Below are positions 24,527 through 33,579 of a DNA stretch of 64,000 nt, piece by piece. Made by a program: the position numbers and the translations under genes. Under the pieces are notes generated by a model. The model did no database searches. It was not told the origin of the DNA and worked only from the letters and a program-made list of their open reading frames with translations. Position 1 is the stretch's first letter, and every line of letters starts with the position of its first letter. The stretch is from Leisingera methylohalidivorans DSM 14336 (GTDB taxonomy: Bacteria > Pseudomonadota > Alphaproteobacteria > Rhodobacterales > Rhodobacteraceae), in contig NC_023135.1 in assembly GCF_000511355.1 (NCBI RefSeq), positions 1,824,371 through 1,888,370 of the forward strand. The letters are read 5' to 3'.

Positions 24527-25462
24527 ATGGACATTTCCCTGATCCGAACCTTCCTCGAAGTTGCTTCCGCCGGGTCTTTCGTGAATGCAAGCGAGCGGCT
24601 GTTCGTGACCCAGTCAGCGGTCAGCCTGCGGGTGCAGCGGCTGGAGGAAGCCCTGGGCAAGCAGCTGTTCACCCGCTCCAAGGCCGGTGCTGAGCTGACG
24701 CCGGCGGGGCGCGAGTTTGAACGCTACGCGCTGTCGCTAATCAAGATCTGGGAGGAGGCGCGCCAGCAGGTCGGAGTGCCCGAAGGCTATACCAAATCGC
24801 TTACGATCGGCGCACAGTATTCGCTGTGGCCGCGGCTGGGATTTCGCTGGATCGACTCTATGCAGCAGGAAATGCCGTCGCTGAACATCCGGGCCGAGCT
24901 GGGCATGCCGGACCGCATCGTGCGCTTCCTGATCGAAGGCGTGGTGCAGATCGGCCTGATGTACAGCCCGCAGCTGCGGCCCGGTCTCACCGCCCGCAAG
25001 GTGATCGAGGAGGATCTGGTGCTGGCGGCCTCCTGGCCGGCCTCCTTTGAGGAGATTGTCCCCCACTATGTCTTTGTCGACTGGGGGCCGGAGTTCGTCC
25101 ACGCCCACGCGCTGGAACTGCCCGAGCTGACCAACCCCGGGCTGAGCCTGTCGCTAGGTGCCCTTGCTGCGGAGTACATCGTGTCGCGCCGGGCCGCCGC
25201 CTATCTGCCCGCGCGCTATATCAAGAAATACCTCGATGAGGGCCGCCTCCACCTGGTTGCCGACACGCCGCGGTTTCCCTATCCGGTGTGGTCCATCTGG
25301 CGCGATGACCTGGATCCCGAGGTCCGGGCCAACGCCGAAGCCACACTTGTGGTACTAAAGTCACGCATTGAGGCCGAACAGCACGCCGTCATCGCCGAAC
25401 TGCGCGACATCAGCACCAATGACATTGTCGAAGTGCTTGGAAACACTGAGAACAGCTTTTAA
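24527..25462 (+). CDS. LysR-family transcriptional regulator
   Basis: A 311-residue LysR-type regulator. The N-terminal winged helix is canonical: MDISLIRTFLEVASAGSFVN, RLFVTQSAVSLRVQRLEEAL, GKQLFTRSKAGAELTPAGRE. The effector domain follows from about residue 90. The gene is followed by a DUF481 outer-membrane gene in the same direction with an imperfect palindrome at their junction, so that gene may be a target. The inducer is unknown. The start is the only ATG matching the family N-terminus. Confidence 0.93.
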   Translation: MDISLIRTFLEVASAGSFVNASERLFVTQSAVSLRVQRLEEALGKQLFTRSKAGAELTPAGREFERYALSLIKIWEEARQQVGVPEGYTKSLTIGAQYSLWPRLGFRWIDSMQQEMPSLNIRAELGMPDRIVRFLIEGVVQIGLMYSPQLRPGLTARKVIEEDLVLAASWPASFEEIVPHYVFVDWGPEFVHAHALELPELTNPGLSLSLGALAAEYIVSRRAAAYLPARYIKKYLDEGRLHLVADTPRFPYPVWSIWRDDLDPEVRANAEATLVVLKSRIEAEQHAVIAELRDISTNDIVEVLGNTENSF

Positions 25463-25481
25463 AGTGAATAATATTCGCTTT
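25461..25481. promoter_or_regulatory. Imperfect inverted repeat before the DUF481 gene
   Basis: AAAGTGAATA and TATTCGCTTT flank a single A (nine of ten positions pair). It overlaps the LysR stop codon and lies 114 bases before the DUF481 start, in an AT-rich stretch. It could be a LysR-type operator or a weak terminator of the LysR gene. Confidence 0.42.
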
Positions 25482-25594
25482 ATCTACAATTATTCTAAAT
25501 TTTTCCAATACATCAGCAGTTCCTATCTGCTGTCCATGCAGTGATGCCCCCCGACCATCCGGGACGGATCACTTGATTGGGAAAGGATAGACCC

Positions 25595-26419
25595 ATGCAA
25601 GCACGCAACATTCTGGCCGTATCGATCTTGGCTCTGCTCGTGGCCGCTCCTGTTTTCGCGCAGGGGGCAATCGTCGGGATTGAAGATCTGGACGACCGCA
25701 TCGACGACATTCAAGAAGATGCCGGCGACGATCTGGCAGAAGGCAGCGACAAAGACCGCTTCGGCATCAACCAGTACGCCCAGGGCTGGACCGGAAGCGC
25801 CGCACTCGGCTTCTCCGGCACCAGCGGCAACACCGATACAGCCGATCTAAACTTTGCCGGACGCCTGCGCTACGGCAACGGCCCTTGGAACCATACACTG
25901 GGATTTGCCGGCGAGTTCTCGGAAGACAACGACGTGCGCAACAAGGAAGAGATCTTCCTGACCTATGAAGTTAACCGATACATGACAGAGGAGTTCTACC
26001 TTTTTGGCTTGGGTTCGGTTCGCTACGACGATTTCGACTCCAACAGGCTGGACGGCTTCCTGGGCTTCGGCCCCGGCTACCGGGTGATCAACACCCCCAC
26101 CCAGACTTGGCGGGTTCAGGCTGGCCCCGGCGTGCGCTATATCGAGGACCAGTTGCGCAATGACAGCACGGAAGTGGCAGGCATTGCCGCGTCGCGCTAC
26201 TACTTCGCTTTCAGCGAAAACACCTATCTAACCATGGACACGGACGTGCTTTTCTCGGACGAGGACACTGTGGTGACCAACGATCTGGGCGTTAACTTCA
26301 GGATGACCGACCGCCTGTCCACCCGTGTTTCCTACCGGACCGAATGGGACAGCGACCCGCTGCCGGGCCTGAAAAGCACCGACAACAAGCTAGGCGTGTC
26401 TCTGGTCTACGGCTTCTGA
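25595..26419 (+). CDS. DUF481-family outer-membrane protein
   Basis: A 274-residue predicted beta-barrel. The signal peptide MQARNILAVSILALLVAAPVFA ends at AFA-type residues before QGAIVG. The next 30 residues are acidic (DLDDRIDDIQEDAGDDLAEG), then strands such as WTGSAALGFSGTSGNTDTAD and RLRYGNGPWNHTLGF follow, and the chain ends GVSLVYGF with a terminal phenylalanine. This matches DUF481 (salt-stress-induced YdiY-like) proteins. AAAGGA precedes the ATG at 25595. A terminator follows at 26448. Function in the family is unclear. Confidence 0.88.
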   Translation: MQARNILAVSILALLVAAPVFAQGAIVGIEDLDDRIDDIQEDAGDDLAEGSDKDRFGINQYAQGWTGSAALGFSGTSGNTDTADLNFAGRLRYGNGPWNHTLGFAGEFSEDNDVRNKEEIFLTYEVNRYMTEEFYLFGLGSVRYDDFDSNRLDGFLGFGPGYRVINTPTQTWRVQAGPGVRYIEDQLRNDSTEVAGIAASRYYFAFSENTYLTMDTDVLFSDEDTVVTNDLGVNFRMTDRLSTRVSYRTEWDSDPLPGLKSTDNKLGVSLVYGF

Positions 26420-26440
26420 CGCGGGCCGCCATTCCCTCGT

Positions 26441-27271
26441 TCACCTTGGGGCGGAGAGTTCCGCCCCTTTTGTCCCTTTGGCATCCACACGGACATAGGT
26501 CCGGATGCGCGCCGTGGTGCAAGTGCCTTTGGCCCGCATTTTGTTCGGGATGTCATCCGCAAAGATGGTCTGGCCAGCACGCACATGACGGCCGATGGCA
26601 TCAGCCATTGGTGCCGGCAGCGCCGCAGACCGGCCACCCCAATCCGCCGGCGTGCAGCGGTCCAGGTCGATCCCTTCCCGCCCGTAGATTTGCGACTTCC
26701 GGTACAGCGGACAATGATCCGCATATGTGCTGACCAGCACATGGTCCAAGAGGCCCGGCCCGGGCCGATCACGCTTAATCGGGCGTGATGGCAGTGCTGA
26801 TTGAACGGTCCGCTCGCAATCCCGGCAAGCCATGCGCGGTCGGAAAATGCGGTTGACCACAAATCGGCCAGGCGCATATTCCAGTTCTTCCGTCACATCG
26901 CCGCCAATGGTTCGGAGCTTGCCGCCGCATTTGCAGTCTTCGCCTGGCGTCAGAATCTGATCAATCCGGGGCATCTCCGGCGGCGGCGGCGGCGGTTTGC
27001 GCTTGGGTTTGGCCTCCTGCCCCTCAGCATCGCCGTCAGGAGCATCTTCGCCGGCAACCTGCGCTGCCGCCGTCTCTTCTTCCTCCAGCCTGAGCAGAAG
27101 CTGATCCAGACTTTCCGGCTTTGATCCGAACCGGAGCCGGTTATGCCCCGCAAGCTGGCGTTCCAGCTTGGCGACCCTAAGTGCATGCGCCTTCACCAGG
27201 TCAAGCGAACCTTCCGCTGTCTCGTGGAGTTCGCCAGGATCGGAAGGCAGTGTATTGGGCGCATCTAGCAT
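26441..27271 (-). pseudogene. IS66-family TnpC transposase, 3'-truncated
   Basis: A 276-residue frame matching the first half of IS66 TnpC: a helical N-terminus with RLRFGSKPESLDQLLLRLEE-like residues, a zinc-ribbon CKCGGKLR...CRDCERT, then DHVLVSTYADHCPLYRKSQI, YGREGIDLDRCTPADWGGRS and the first catalytic aspartate region FADD. Normal TnpC is over 500 residues. Here the sequence stops matching after RIRTYVR and runs into the neighbouring terminator. The rest of the catalytic core is gone. Confidence 0.88.
26448..26471 (+). terminator. Terminator of the DUF481 gene
   Basis: The stem GGGGCGGA (26448-26455) pairs with TCCGCCCC (26460-26467) around GAGT and is followed by TTTT. The truncated IS66 frame on the other strand runs into this hairpin, so the deletion that cut the transposase ended here. 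Confidence 0.82.
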
Positions 27272-27299
27272 GGACCGGAATATACCCCGGCTATGGAGG

Positions 27300-27485
27300 G
27301 ATGGGAATCCTACGGCTCTGCAATTGCGGGATTACTCCCGGCGGTCAGCGGCTTCCAGGTCTTCTGCCGCACCCGCCAGTCGATCCGTTCCAGCAGCATT
27401 GAACGCTGCGCAGGCGTCAGGCTGACCTTGCCGTCTTTAACAGCAGGCCAGACAAACCGCCCCCGTTCCGGCGGCGAACACCATC
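27300..27485 (-). pseudogene. IS66-family TnpB fragment
   Basis: On the minus strand one reading gives ERGRFVWPAVKDGKVSLTPA followed by QRSMLLERIDWRVRQKTWKP, the end of IS66 TnpB (Orf2). The upstream part is not recognisable. It lies just upstream of the tnpC relic in the normal IS66 order. Confidence 0.78.
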
Positions 27486-27726
27486 AGCGGTGGAAAGCAC
27501 CTCGATTTGCGGGTAGTAATTCAAGCCGGAGATACAGCCGGACTGATCATCGGATCGTCGCCGCGATCAGACGGCCGCCTCCGGAGCCTTACTTTGCTCC
27601 GCACCAATGGCAGGATTTTGCGCCGCCGTTGACACTGGCATTCGTCCAGTCGGCAGAGGCCGTGTTCTCCAATCGGCCTATCGTTCGCAGGTAATCTGCG
27701 CTCAGTCCGATGATTGCAAGCTGGTT

Positions 27727-27795
27727 GCAAATAACCTGGGCTCATTCGCAAATAAACCGGGTTTGGCCCCTTCAATAGATGCAAATAATTCGGGC
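27727..27795 (+). repeat. Three GCAAATAA repeats, possible IS21-type end
   Basis: GCAAATAA followed by a (C/T)CxGG-like sequence occurs at 27727, 27748 and 27781. Short repeated boxes like these are characteristic of the ends of IS21-family elements. No istA or istB gene remains nearby, so this would be a solo end. 27490-27870 holds nothing else that I can support. Confidence 0.4.
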
Positions 27796-27869
27796 CGAAA
27801 ATCACGGTGATTGCAGGTCGAACCGATTATGTTTGCAGGTCGCTATGAGCAGCCCCACTTGAGTGGTCC

Positions 27870-28400
27870 AAATTGAAAGTTAGTGCATGATTGGCCGTTG
27901 CTCCATCGGGAGGACGGTTTCCGGGGCCGGCGGGCGGCAGACCAGGGCCCTGTGCGGTCGCTTGGTGTTGCGGTGCTTTCTCCAGCTTTCGATGATGATC
28001 TGGGCTTCCCGCAGCGCGTAGAAGACCTCCCCGGTCAGCAGATCGTCCATTACCCGTCAGGCGCATGCAAAGCATGCTGCCGAGCGGGGCGCATCCGCCC
28101 GTTGAAGCTCTCGCAAAATCCGTTCTCCCGCGGCGATCCTGGCTCGATGCAGGCGGTCTTTCCCCCGCAGCTTTGATCCAATCTCTGACAGCCTCAGCGA
28201 TAGACTCCGGGCCGGTGTCCGACCGGATGCAGGCAGCCACGCCGCGTAGAAGGAACAGGTCGGTCAGCGCCGCCCCGCGTCTTCACGCCCCTGAGGCAAT
28301 CGCCGCTGTGTGGACCGGTGCCGGCCCGGGACGCGGCCAACGCGAGGCTCTGAAACCGGCATCCGGCTGCGCGCATGAGTGATGCAGGAACGGCGACGCG
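27870..28400 (-). pseudogene. IS3-family (IS407-like) OrfB remnant
   Basis: Minus-strand pieces of OrfB: near the start RRRSCITHARSRMPVSEPRV and GRHRSTQRRLPQGREDAGRR (28260-28400), then a jump to RSDTGPESIAEAVRDWIKAA (28170-28240), which holds the second catalytic aspartate region. The end follows in other frames (WENGFCESFNG-like and LREAQIIIESWRKHRNTKR-like residues). The middle part with the first catalytic aspartate is deleted and several frameshifts are present. Confidence 0.82.
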
Positions 28401-28406
28401 AGGAGC

Positions 28407-28685
28407 TCAGAAGTTTCCCCGTGCGGCTTCCGGCAGGATCAGCTTGCCCAGCGTCAGATCCGGGACAGCCCGGCGGAGACGCTGGTTCGCTTGCTGAAGC
28501 CGCTTCAGGCCCTTCAGTTGTTCTGCGCCCATTCCGCCGTACGTTTTCTTCCAGCAATAATAAGTTTGCTCCGTCACGCCGGTCTGACGGATTGCATCAA
28601 TCCGGGGCATGCTTTGTCCCATCAGGACTTCAACCTGCCGCAACTTCACGACAATCTCTTCTGGCTTGGGTCTCTTAATCGCCAT
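28407..28685 (-). mobile_element. IS3-family OrfA (intact frame, stranded)
   Basis: A 92-residue OrfA of the IS407-type: MAIKRPKPEEIVVKLRQVEV, the helix-turn-helix with VTEQTYYCWKKTYGGM, and a leucine-zipper-like end LKGLKRLQQANQRLRRAVPD followed by LTLGKLILPEAARGNF. The frame is complete, but its partner OrfB is broken, so the element cannot move by itself. Its start abuts a fragment of an RTX-type gene. Confidence 0.85.
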
Positions 28686-28754
28686 CTATGGCCCTCCGAT
28701 TTCCCAATCATAGGCGCGGACCGCTTCTCTGGGGGAGGCTCAATTTCAGCCGCA

Positions 28755-28984
28755 AGCAGGGTGATAGGGTCGATCTCAGCGAAATCGGCGGCGACCGGGA
28801 TGCGTCCGGGGTTCAGGAGCTCCTGTGGGTAGGACGGGAACCCGAATTCTCCGGCACGGGTGAAGTCAGTTTCGATTCCTCCCGTTCACTCTTGAAAATC
28901 AACCTGGACGTGGATCCGGCTGCTGAAATGAGAATTGATTTCGATGGTCAGGATGTGTGCGGAGCACGGGATCTGATATTCTGA
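28755..28984 (+). pseudogene. 3' stub of an RTX / serralysin-type protein
   Basis: The frame reads GDRVDLSEIGGDRDASGVQE, then FSGTGEVSFDSSRSLLKINL, DVDPAAEMRIDFDGQDVCGA and RDLIF. This is the pattern of the C-terminal module of M10-type calcium-binding proteins (D-x-I-D-L-S-x-I, F-S-G-x-G-x-x, D-x-D-G-D-x-x-A-D, D-F-I-L). No repeats or start codon precede it; the IS3 remnant begins immediately upstream at 28685. The stub ends with a stop at 28982-28984. Confidence 0.72.
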
Positions 28985-29142
28985 ATGCGGCGGCATTTCC
29001 GGCCGCATTCACGCGCTGAAAGTTGCAATGCCAAGATGGCCCCGCCCCTCTCCAGCCACCAGCGTGCGATTTCGCAGAATTGTGCTAGCCTGACGCGGCG
29101 CGTCTGCGCGGTGCAGGCGGACAGTTTTGCGAGGGTACCAGA

Positions 29143-29625
29143 ATGACACGGCATTGTTTGTTAATGGCACTGTTTTGCGCCTTCAGCGCAGGAAACGGAA
29201 TTGCGGGCACGACCTGGGATCAGGCAGGCACTGGAACGGGCATCTCAACCAGCTCTGTCACAGAAATTGCCGCCGGGCACTTGGTGATGCAAATCAGCAG
29301 CTCCTATGAGAATGTGGAAATGGCAGATGCCGGCCACCCGATGAACGGGGCGGCAGGGCCGTGTTTCGGAGCGGTCGAGGTTGCGTCCGGGAGCGTTGGC
29401 GGCGGTGGCATTTGCGCCTTCACCGACAGCGCCGGTGACAAGGTTGTGCTGCATTGGACCGCTGAGTCGATGGATCCGTCCGGAGCCCTGACCGGCAGCT
29501 GGAAACTGACTGGCGGCACCGGGCACTGGTCTGATGCTGACGGCGGCGGCCGCTTCTCCTCATTGACAGATCCGGAAACCGGCAAATTCGTCAACACCAT
29601 TACCAGCAGTGTGACAATGCCCTGA
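29143..29625 (+). CDS. Secreted hypothetical protein, beta-rich
   Basis: A 160-residue protein with a signal peptide (MTRHCLLMALFCAFSAGNGI, cut near A-GTTW). The mature part is glycine- and threonine-rich with alternating strands, for example GALTGSWKLTGGTGHWSDAD. GGTGxW resembles small dirigent/allene-oxide-cyclase-like barrels, but this is weak. A GAGGG ribosome site lies upstream. It converges with pgi, 45 bases away. It may be a periplasmic or secreted binding protein. Confidence 0.7.
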   Translation: MTRHCLLMALFCAFSAGNGIAGTTWDQAGTGTGISTSSVTEIAAGHLVMQISSSYENVEMADAGHPMNGAAGPCFGAVEVASGSVGGGGICAFTDSAGDKVVLHWTAESMDPSGALTGSWKLTGGTGHWSDADGGGRFSSLTDPETGKFVNTITSSVTMP

Positions 29626-29670
29626 ACTGACGGCGGGGCTTGGCCGGCCCCGCCTGCACATACACTTGCC

Positions 29671-31278
29671 TCAGGCCTTGAACTTGCGCACGAAGTCCAG
29701 CAGGGCCCGGGTGGACCCGTCCTTTCCCGCGTCACCGTTCACCCCCGCCAGAAGCGGCAAAAGAGAGTTCGCCAGTTCCTTGCCCAGCTCTACACCCCAT
29801 TGATCGAAGGAGTTGATGCCGAGAATCACGCCTTCGACGAACACACGGTGTTCATAGAGCGCAATGATCTGGCCCAGCACATAAGGCGTCAGCTGCGGAT
29901 AGATCAGCGTGGTCGACGGCCGGTTGCCCGGGAAAACCCGGTGGCGCGCCTGGCGCTCCAGTTCGGTGCCCGCAAACCCGGCAGCCCGCATCAGCGCACA
30001 GGCCTCATCCAGGCTGCGTCCGCGCATCAAAGCTTCGGATTGGGCCAGGCAGTTTACCACCAGCAACCGGTGATGCTGCTCCAGTTCCGGCTCATGCCCC
30101 TTGGCTGCAACCAGGAATTCCGCAGGCACGACGGAGGTGCCCTGATGCAGCAGTTGATAGAAGGCATGCTGCCCGTTGGTGCCCGGCTCGCCCCATACGA
30201 CAGGCCCTGACGGGTGGGGCAAAGGCGAGCCGTCCATCGCTACAGATTTACCGTTTGATTCCATTTCCAGCTGCTGCAGATAGGCCGGCAGGCGCCGCAG
30301 CCGCTGGTCGTAGGGCAGCACGGCGCGGGTCGGATAGCCGCAAACCTGATTGTGCCACACTCCGGTCAAGGCCAGCATCACCGGCATGTTCTGTTCCCAA
30401 GGCGCTGCACGGAAATGATTATCCATCGACTTACCGCCTGCCAGGAAGGCGCGGAAATGATCCGGGCCGACCGCCAGCATCAAGCTCAGCCCGATCGGGC
30501 CCCAAACCGAATAACGCCCGCCAACCCAGTCCTCAAATCCAAACACATGTTCCCGCGGAATGCCGAAATCCGCGGTTTCCTCCTCGGATGTCGACAACGC
30601 CAGGAACTGGCGCGCAGGGTCACCGCCGCCGGACTCGACCCAGCGCCGCGCGGTCGCGGCATTGGTCATAGTTTCAACCGTGGTAAAAGTTTTGGAGGCG
30701 ACAATCACCAAAGTAGTTTTTGGATCAATCCGTTGCAGAATATCGTGAATGTGAGCGCCGTCGACGTTGGACACGAAATGGCACCGCGGCCCATCGTGAT
30801 ACGGTGCCAGCGCCAGCGCCGCCATGACCGGCCCCAGGTCAGAACCGCCGATGCCGATGTTCACAACATCGGTGAACGGGCCGCCAGGGCCTGCCAGTTT
30901 GCCTGAACGCACATGCCGTGCCAAACGCTCCATCCGCCCGAGCGTCGCGCGCAGAGGTACGCGGATGTCCTCTCCGTCGACGATCAGCTCAGGACCGCCG
31001 GGGTCCCGCAGCGCTGTATGCAGCACAGCACGCTGCTCAGTTTCATTAACCTTTCCGCCTTCAAACATGGCTTCACGCCGCCCGGCTACATTCTGCCGGT
31101 TGCACAATTCTATCAGCCCGTCGCGCACCGCGGCAGTGATCTGTGTCTTGGAGTAGTCGAACAGAAGTGTTTCAAACCGCACGCTGAACATGTCAGCGCG
31201 GTTCGGGTCGTCTTCAAATAACTCGGAAATACTCTCACTGCATTGCTGGGAACGCAGCGACTTCAAGTCCTTGAACAT
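29671..31278 (-). CDS. pgi: Glucose-6-phosphate isomerase
   Basis: A 535-residue phosphoglucose isomerase that interconverts glucose-6-phosphate and fructose-6-phosphate in the cytosol. Family motifs are plain: VVNIGIGGSDLGPVMAALAL, SKTFTTVETMTNA, GGRYSVWGPIGLSL, and the C-terminal GVILGINSFDQWGVELGKEL. The start at 31278 gives MFKDLKSLRSQQ with GGAAAG seven bases before. It is the last gene of the leftward zwf-pgl-pgi operon, with 17 bases between pgl and pgi. Pgi returns fructose-6-phosphate to the oxidative route. Confidence 0.97.
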   Translation of the reverse strand: MFKDLKSLRSQQCSESISELFEDDPNRADMFSVRFETLLFDYSKTQITAAVRDGLIELCNRQNVAGRREAMFEGGKVNETEQRAVLHTALRDPGGPELIVDGEDIRVPLRATLGRMERLARHVRSGKLAGPGGPFTDVVNIGIGGSDLGPVMAALALAPYHDGPRCHFVSNVDGAHIHDILQRIDPKTTLVIVASKTFTTVETMTNAATARRWVESGGGDPARQFLALSTSEEETADFGIPREHVFGFEDWVGGRYSVWGPIGLSLMLAVGPDHFRAFLAGGKSMDNHFRAAPWEQNMPVMLALTGVWHNQVCGYPTRAVLPYDQRLRRLPAYLQQLEMESNGKSVAMDGSPLPHPSGPVVWGEPGTNGQHAFYQLLHQGTSVVPAEFLVAAKGHEPELEQHHRLLVVNCLAQSEALMRGRSLDEACALMRAAGFAGTELERQARHRVFPGNRPSTTLIYPQLTPYVLGQIIALYEHRVFVEGVILGINSFDQWGVELGKELANSLLPLLAGVNGDAGKDGSTRALLDFVRKFKA

Positions 31279-31295
31279 ATCAATCTTTCCTGAAT

Positions 31296-31967
31296 TCAAG
31301 GCGCCCAATGCACGGTTACCTCGGACATTACGGCCTGGACCGGTGCAGTTTCCGGCGGCAATGTCATCGCCTGTTCAAGCGCCCGCCGTTTGGCGTCGCC
31401 GAAAATCACCAAATGTTTGGCTATGGCGGAATCCAGCACCCGTGCTGTCAGGCTGATGCGTGCTTCAGGCTGGCTGTCCGGCCGCATGACGATAAGAGCA
31501 GGCGCATCGGCAGCGAGCGCGGCCTCGATCCCATCGGTGCCGGGAAACAGCGAGGCGGTGTGCATGTCCTCGCCCATGCCCAACAGCAGCACGGACAGCG
31601 GCAGTTGCGGAACAACCTGGGCTTCCAATTCCGCAAGCACCTCTTCGGGCTGCCCCTCCGGCACATGAAACGGCAGCAAGTGCGCCGCAGCCGCCCGGTT
31701 TTGCAGCAGCCGAGCGCGGATCATCCTGGCATTGGAACGCGCGCTGTCTGCAGGCACCCAGCGCTCATCAGTGGCCATCACCTGTACCCGGCCCCACTCA
31801 ATATCGGCTGCGCAAAGGGCGTCGAAGATCAACCCCGGGGAGGTGCCGCCGGGCACCGCGAAAGAGGCCGCATCATGGGTGAGCAGATGGGTTTTCAGAT
31901 CGCCGGCAATTTCATTTGCGACTTCGATCGCAAGCATATCCTGATCAGGGTATTCGTTGAATTTCAT
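31296..31967 (-). CDS. pgl: 6-phosphogluconolactonase
   Basis: A 223-residue lactonase (DevB/SOL type) that hydrolyses 6-phosphogluconolactone made by Zwf. Motifs: LAIEVANEIAGDLKTHLLTH, VPGGTSPGLIFDALC, MATDERWVPADSARSNARMI and LLGMGEDMHTASLFPGTDGI. GAGGGAT lies just upstream of the start. Its ATG overlaps the zwf stop (ATGA), so the two are coupled. It acts between Zwf and the 6-phosphogluconate branch point, whose other enzymes (edd, eda, gnd) are not in this window. Confidence 0.96.
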   Translation of the reverse strand: MKFNEYPDQDMLAIEVANEIAGDLKTHLLTHDAASFAVPGGTSPGLIFDALCAADIEWGRVQVMATDERWVPADSARSNARMIRARLLQNRAAAAHLLPFHVPEGQPEEVLAELEAQVVPQLPLSVLLLGMGEDMHTASLFPGTDGIEAALAADAPALIVMRPDSQPEARISLTARVLDSAIAKHLVIFGDAKRRALEQAMTLPPETAPVQAVMSEVTVHWAP

Positions 31968-33439
31968 GGGTTTATCCCTCTCCATTCACGCCCGTCGCGG
32001 CGCATAAGCAAATCGGCATCGCCAGGTCCGGTGCTGCCGCTCTCATAGGGTTTAGGCACATCGCCGCGGGACTTCCAGCCCGCAATCAGCGGATCCGTCC
32101 AGGCCCAGGCCGCCTCAACCTCGTCCCCCCTCATAAACAACGTCTGGTTGCCGCGCACAACATCCATGATCAGCCGTTCATAAGCGTCAGGCGGATCGCC
32201 GCCTTCAGGCCCCAGCGCCTCCGCAAAGCTCATGTCCAGCGGCACGTCGACCAGCCGCATTCCGCCCTGCCCCGGTTCTTTGATTGTCACGCTCAAAGTG
32301 ATGCCTTCGTTGGGCTGCAGGCGGATTTTCAGGTGGTTGGCATGGCGCCCGGCCTCGGCCCCGAAAATGGAGTGCGGCGCGTCCTTGAACATCACGTTAA
32401 TCACCGAGGACCGGTTTACCAGCCGCTTGCCGGTGCGCAGATAAAACGGCGTGCCTGCCCACCGCCAGTTGCTGATATGCGCCTTCAGCGCGACATAGCT
32501 TTCGGTGCTGCTGCGCGGATTGCAAACCAGCCCGCGGTAGGAGGGATGCGGATCTGACGGGTCCAGGCGCGCCTGATACTGGCCGCGCACGATGTGGTGC
32601 GGCTCTACCGGATCCAGCGCGCGGATCACTTTCAGCTTTTCGTCGCGTACCGCATCAGGGTCAAACTTGGCCGGCGGTTCCATAGCGATCAGGCACAGCA
32701 ACTGCATCAGGTGGTTCTGCATCATGTCGCGCATGGCGCCGGCCCGTTCATAGTATTCCTCGCGCCCTTCGACGCCGACCGTTTCCGCCACTGTGATCTG
32801 GATGTGATCGACATACTGGCTGTTCCATAACGGTTCGAACAGCATGTTTCCAAAACGGACAGCCATCAGGTTCTGAACCGTTTCCTTGCCCAGATAATGG
32901 TCGATCCGGTAGATCTGGCCTTCATCGAAATGGCTGGCGAGCGTCCGGTTCAGCTCCCGCGCAGAGACCAGGTCCCGGCCGAACGGTTTTTCGACAACAA
33001 TCCGCGTATCCGCATTGGCCAGCCCATGGCTGTGCAGCTTCTCTGCCAGCGGCCCGAACAAGCCTGGCCCAACCGAGAAGTAGAACATGCGGACCGGCGC
33101 CTCACCGGCCGGCCGCAACTGGCGGCTCAACTCCTGCCAGCCCGCCTCCCCCAGAGCGTCCAGCGCGACATAACTGATCCGCTCGAGAAAAGCCGCCAGC
33201 GCCCCGCCGCTGCACGCCTTGGCCCCTGCGTTCACGCGCACCGCTTCGGCCACGATTGTGCGGTATTCAGCATTGGACAAATCAGTGCGCGCCGCCCCGA
33301 TGATCCGCTCAGCCCCTGTCAGCTGGCCGGCGCAATGCCGGCGGAACAGGGCCGGCAGGATCTTGCGCTGCGCAAGATCGCCTGTGCCGCCAAAAATCAC
33401 CAGGTCAAACGGGTCGACCGGTATCACACGCGAAACCAT
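31964..33439 (-). CDS. zwf: Glucose-6-phosphate 1-dehydrogenase
   Basis: A 491-residue dehydrogenase that oxidises glucose-6-phosphate with NAD(P). The nucleotide fold is at the N-terminus (PFDLVIFGGTGDLAQRKILP), the substrate site at RIDHYLGKETVQNLMAVRFG, and the C-terminal barrel has FYLRTGKRLVNRSSVINVMF. Length is standard. It leads the zwf-pgl-pgi operon, which feeds the Entner-Doudoroff pathway used for glucose in roseobacters. It is divergent from the radical SAM gene with 140 bases between. Confidence 0.97.
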   Translation of the reverse strand: MVSRVIPVDPFDLVIFGGTGDLAQRKILPALFRRHCAGQLTGAERIIGAARTDLSNAEYRTIVAEAVRVNAGAKACSGGALAAFLERISYVALDALGEAGWQELSRQLRPAGEAPVRMFYFSVGPGLFGPLAEKLHSHGLANADTRIVVEKPFGRDLVSARELNRTLASHFDEGQIYRIDHYLGKETVQNLMAVRFGNMLFEPLWNSQYVDHIQITVAETVGVEGREEYYERAGAMRDMMQNHLMQLLCLIAMEPPAKFDPDAVRDEKLKVIRALDPVEPHHIVRGQYQARLDPSDPHPSYRGLVCNPRSSTESYVALKAHISNWRWAGTPFYLRTGKRLVNRSSVINVMFKDAPHSIFGAEAGRHANHLKIRLQPNEGITLSVTIKEPGQGGMRLVDVPLDMSFAEALGPEGGDPPDAYERLIMDVVRGNQTLFMRGDEVEAAWAWTDPLIAGWKSRGDVPKPYESGSTGPGDADLLMRRDGREWRGINP

Positions 33440-33579
33440 TCTTATTCTTCCTGTCTAAGCCGGTGCAGGCGCAGCACACTGCCGCTCACATCCCTGTCAT
33501 GTGCCCGCCCGGCTGCTTTCAATTCCGGCATAGTATAAGGTAGCTTCCCGCGAAAGGAACTGCCCCAAAGGATATCCGC

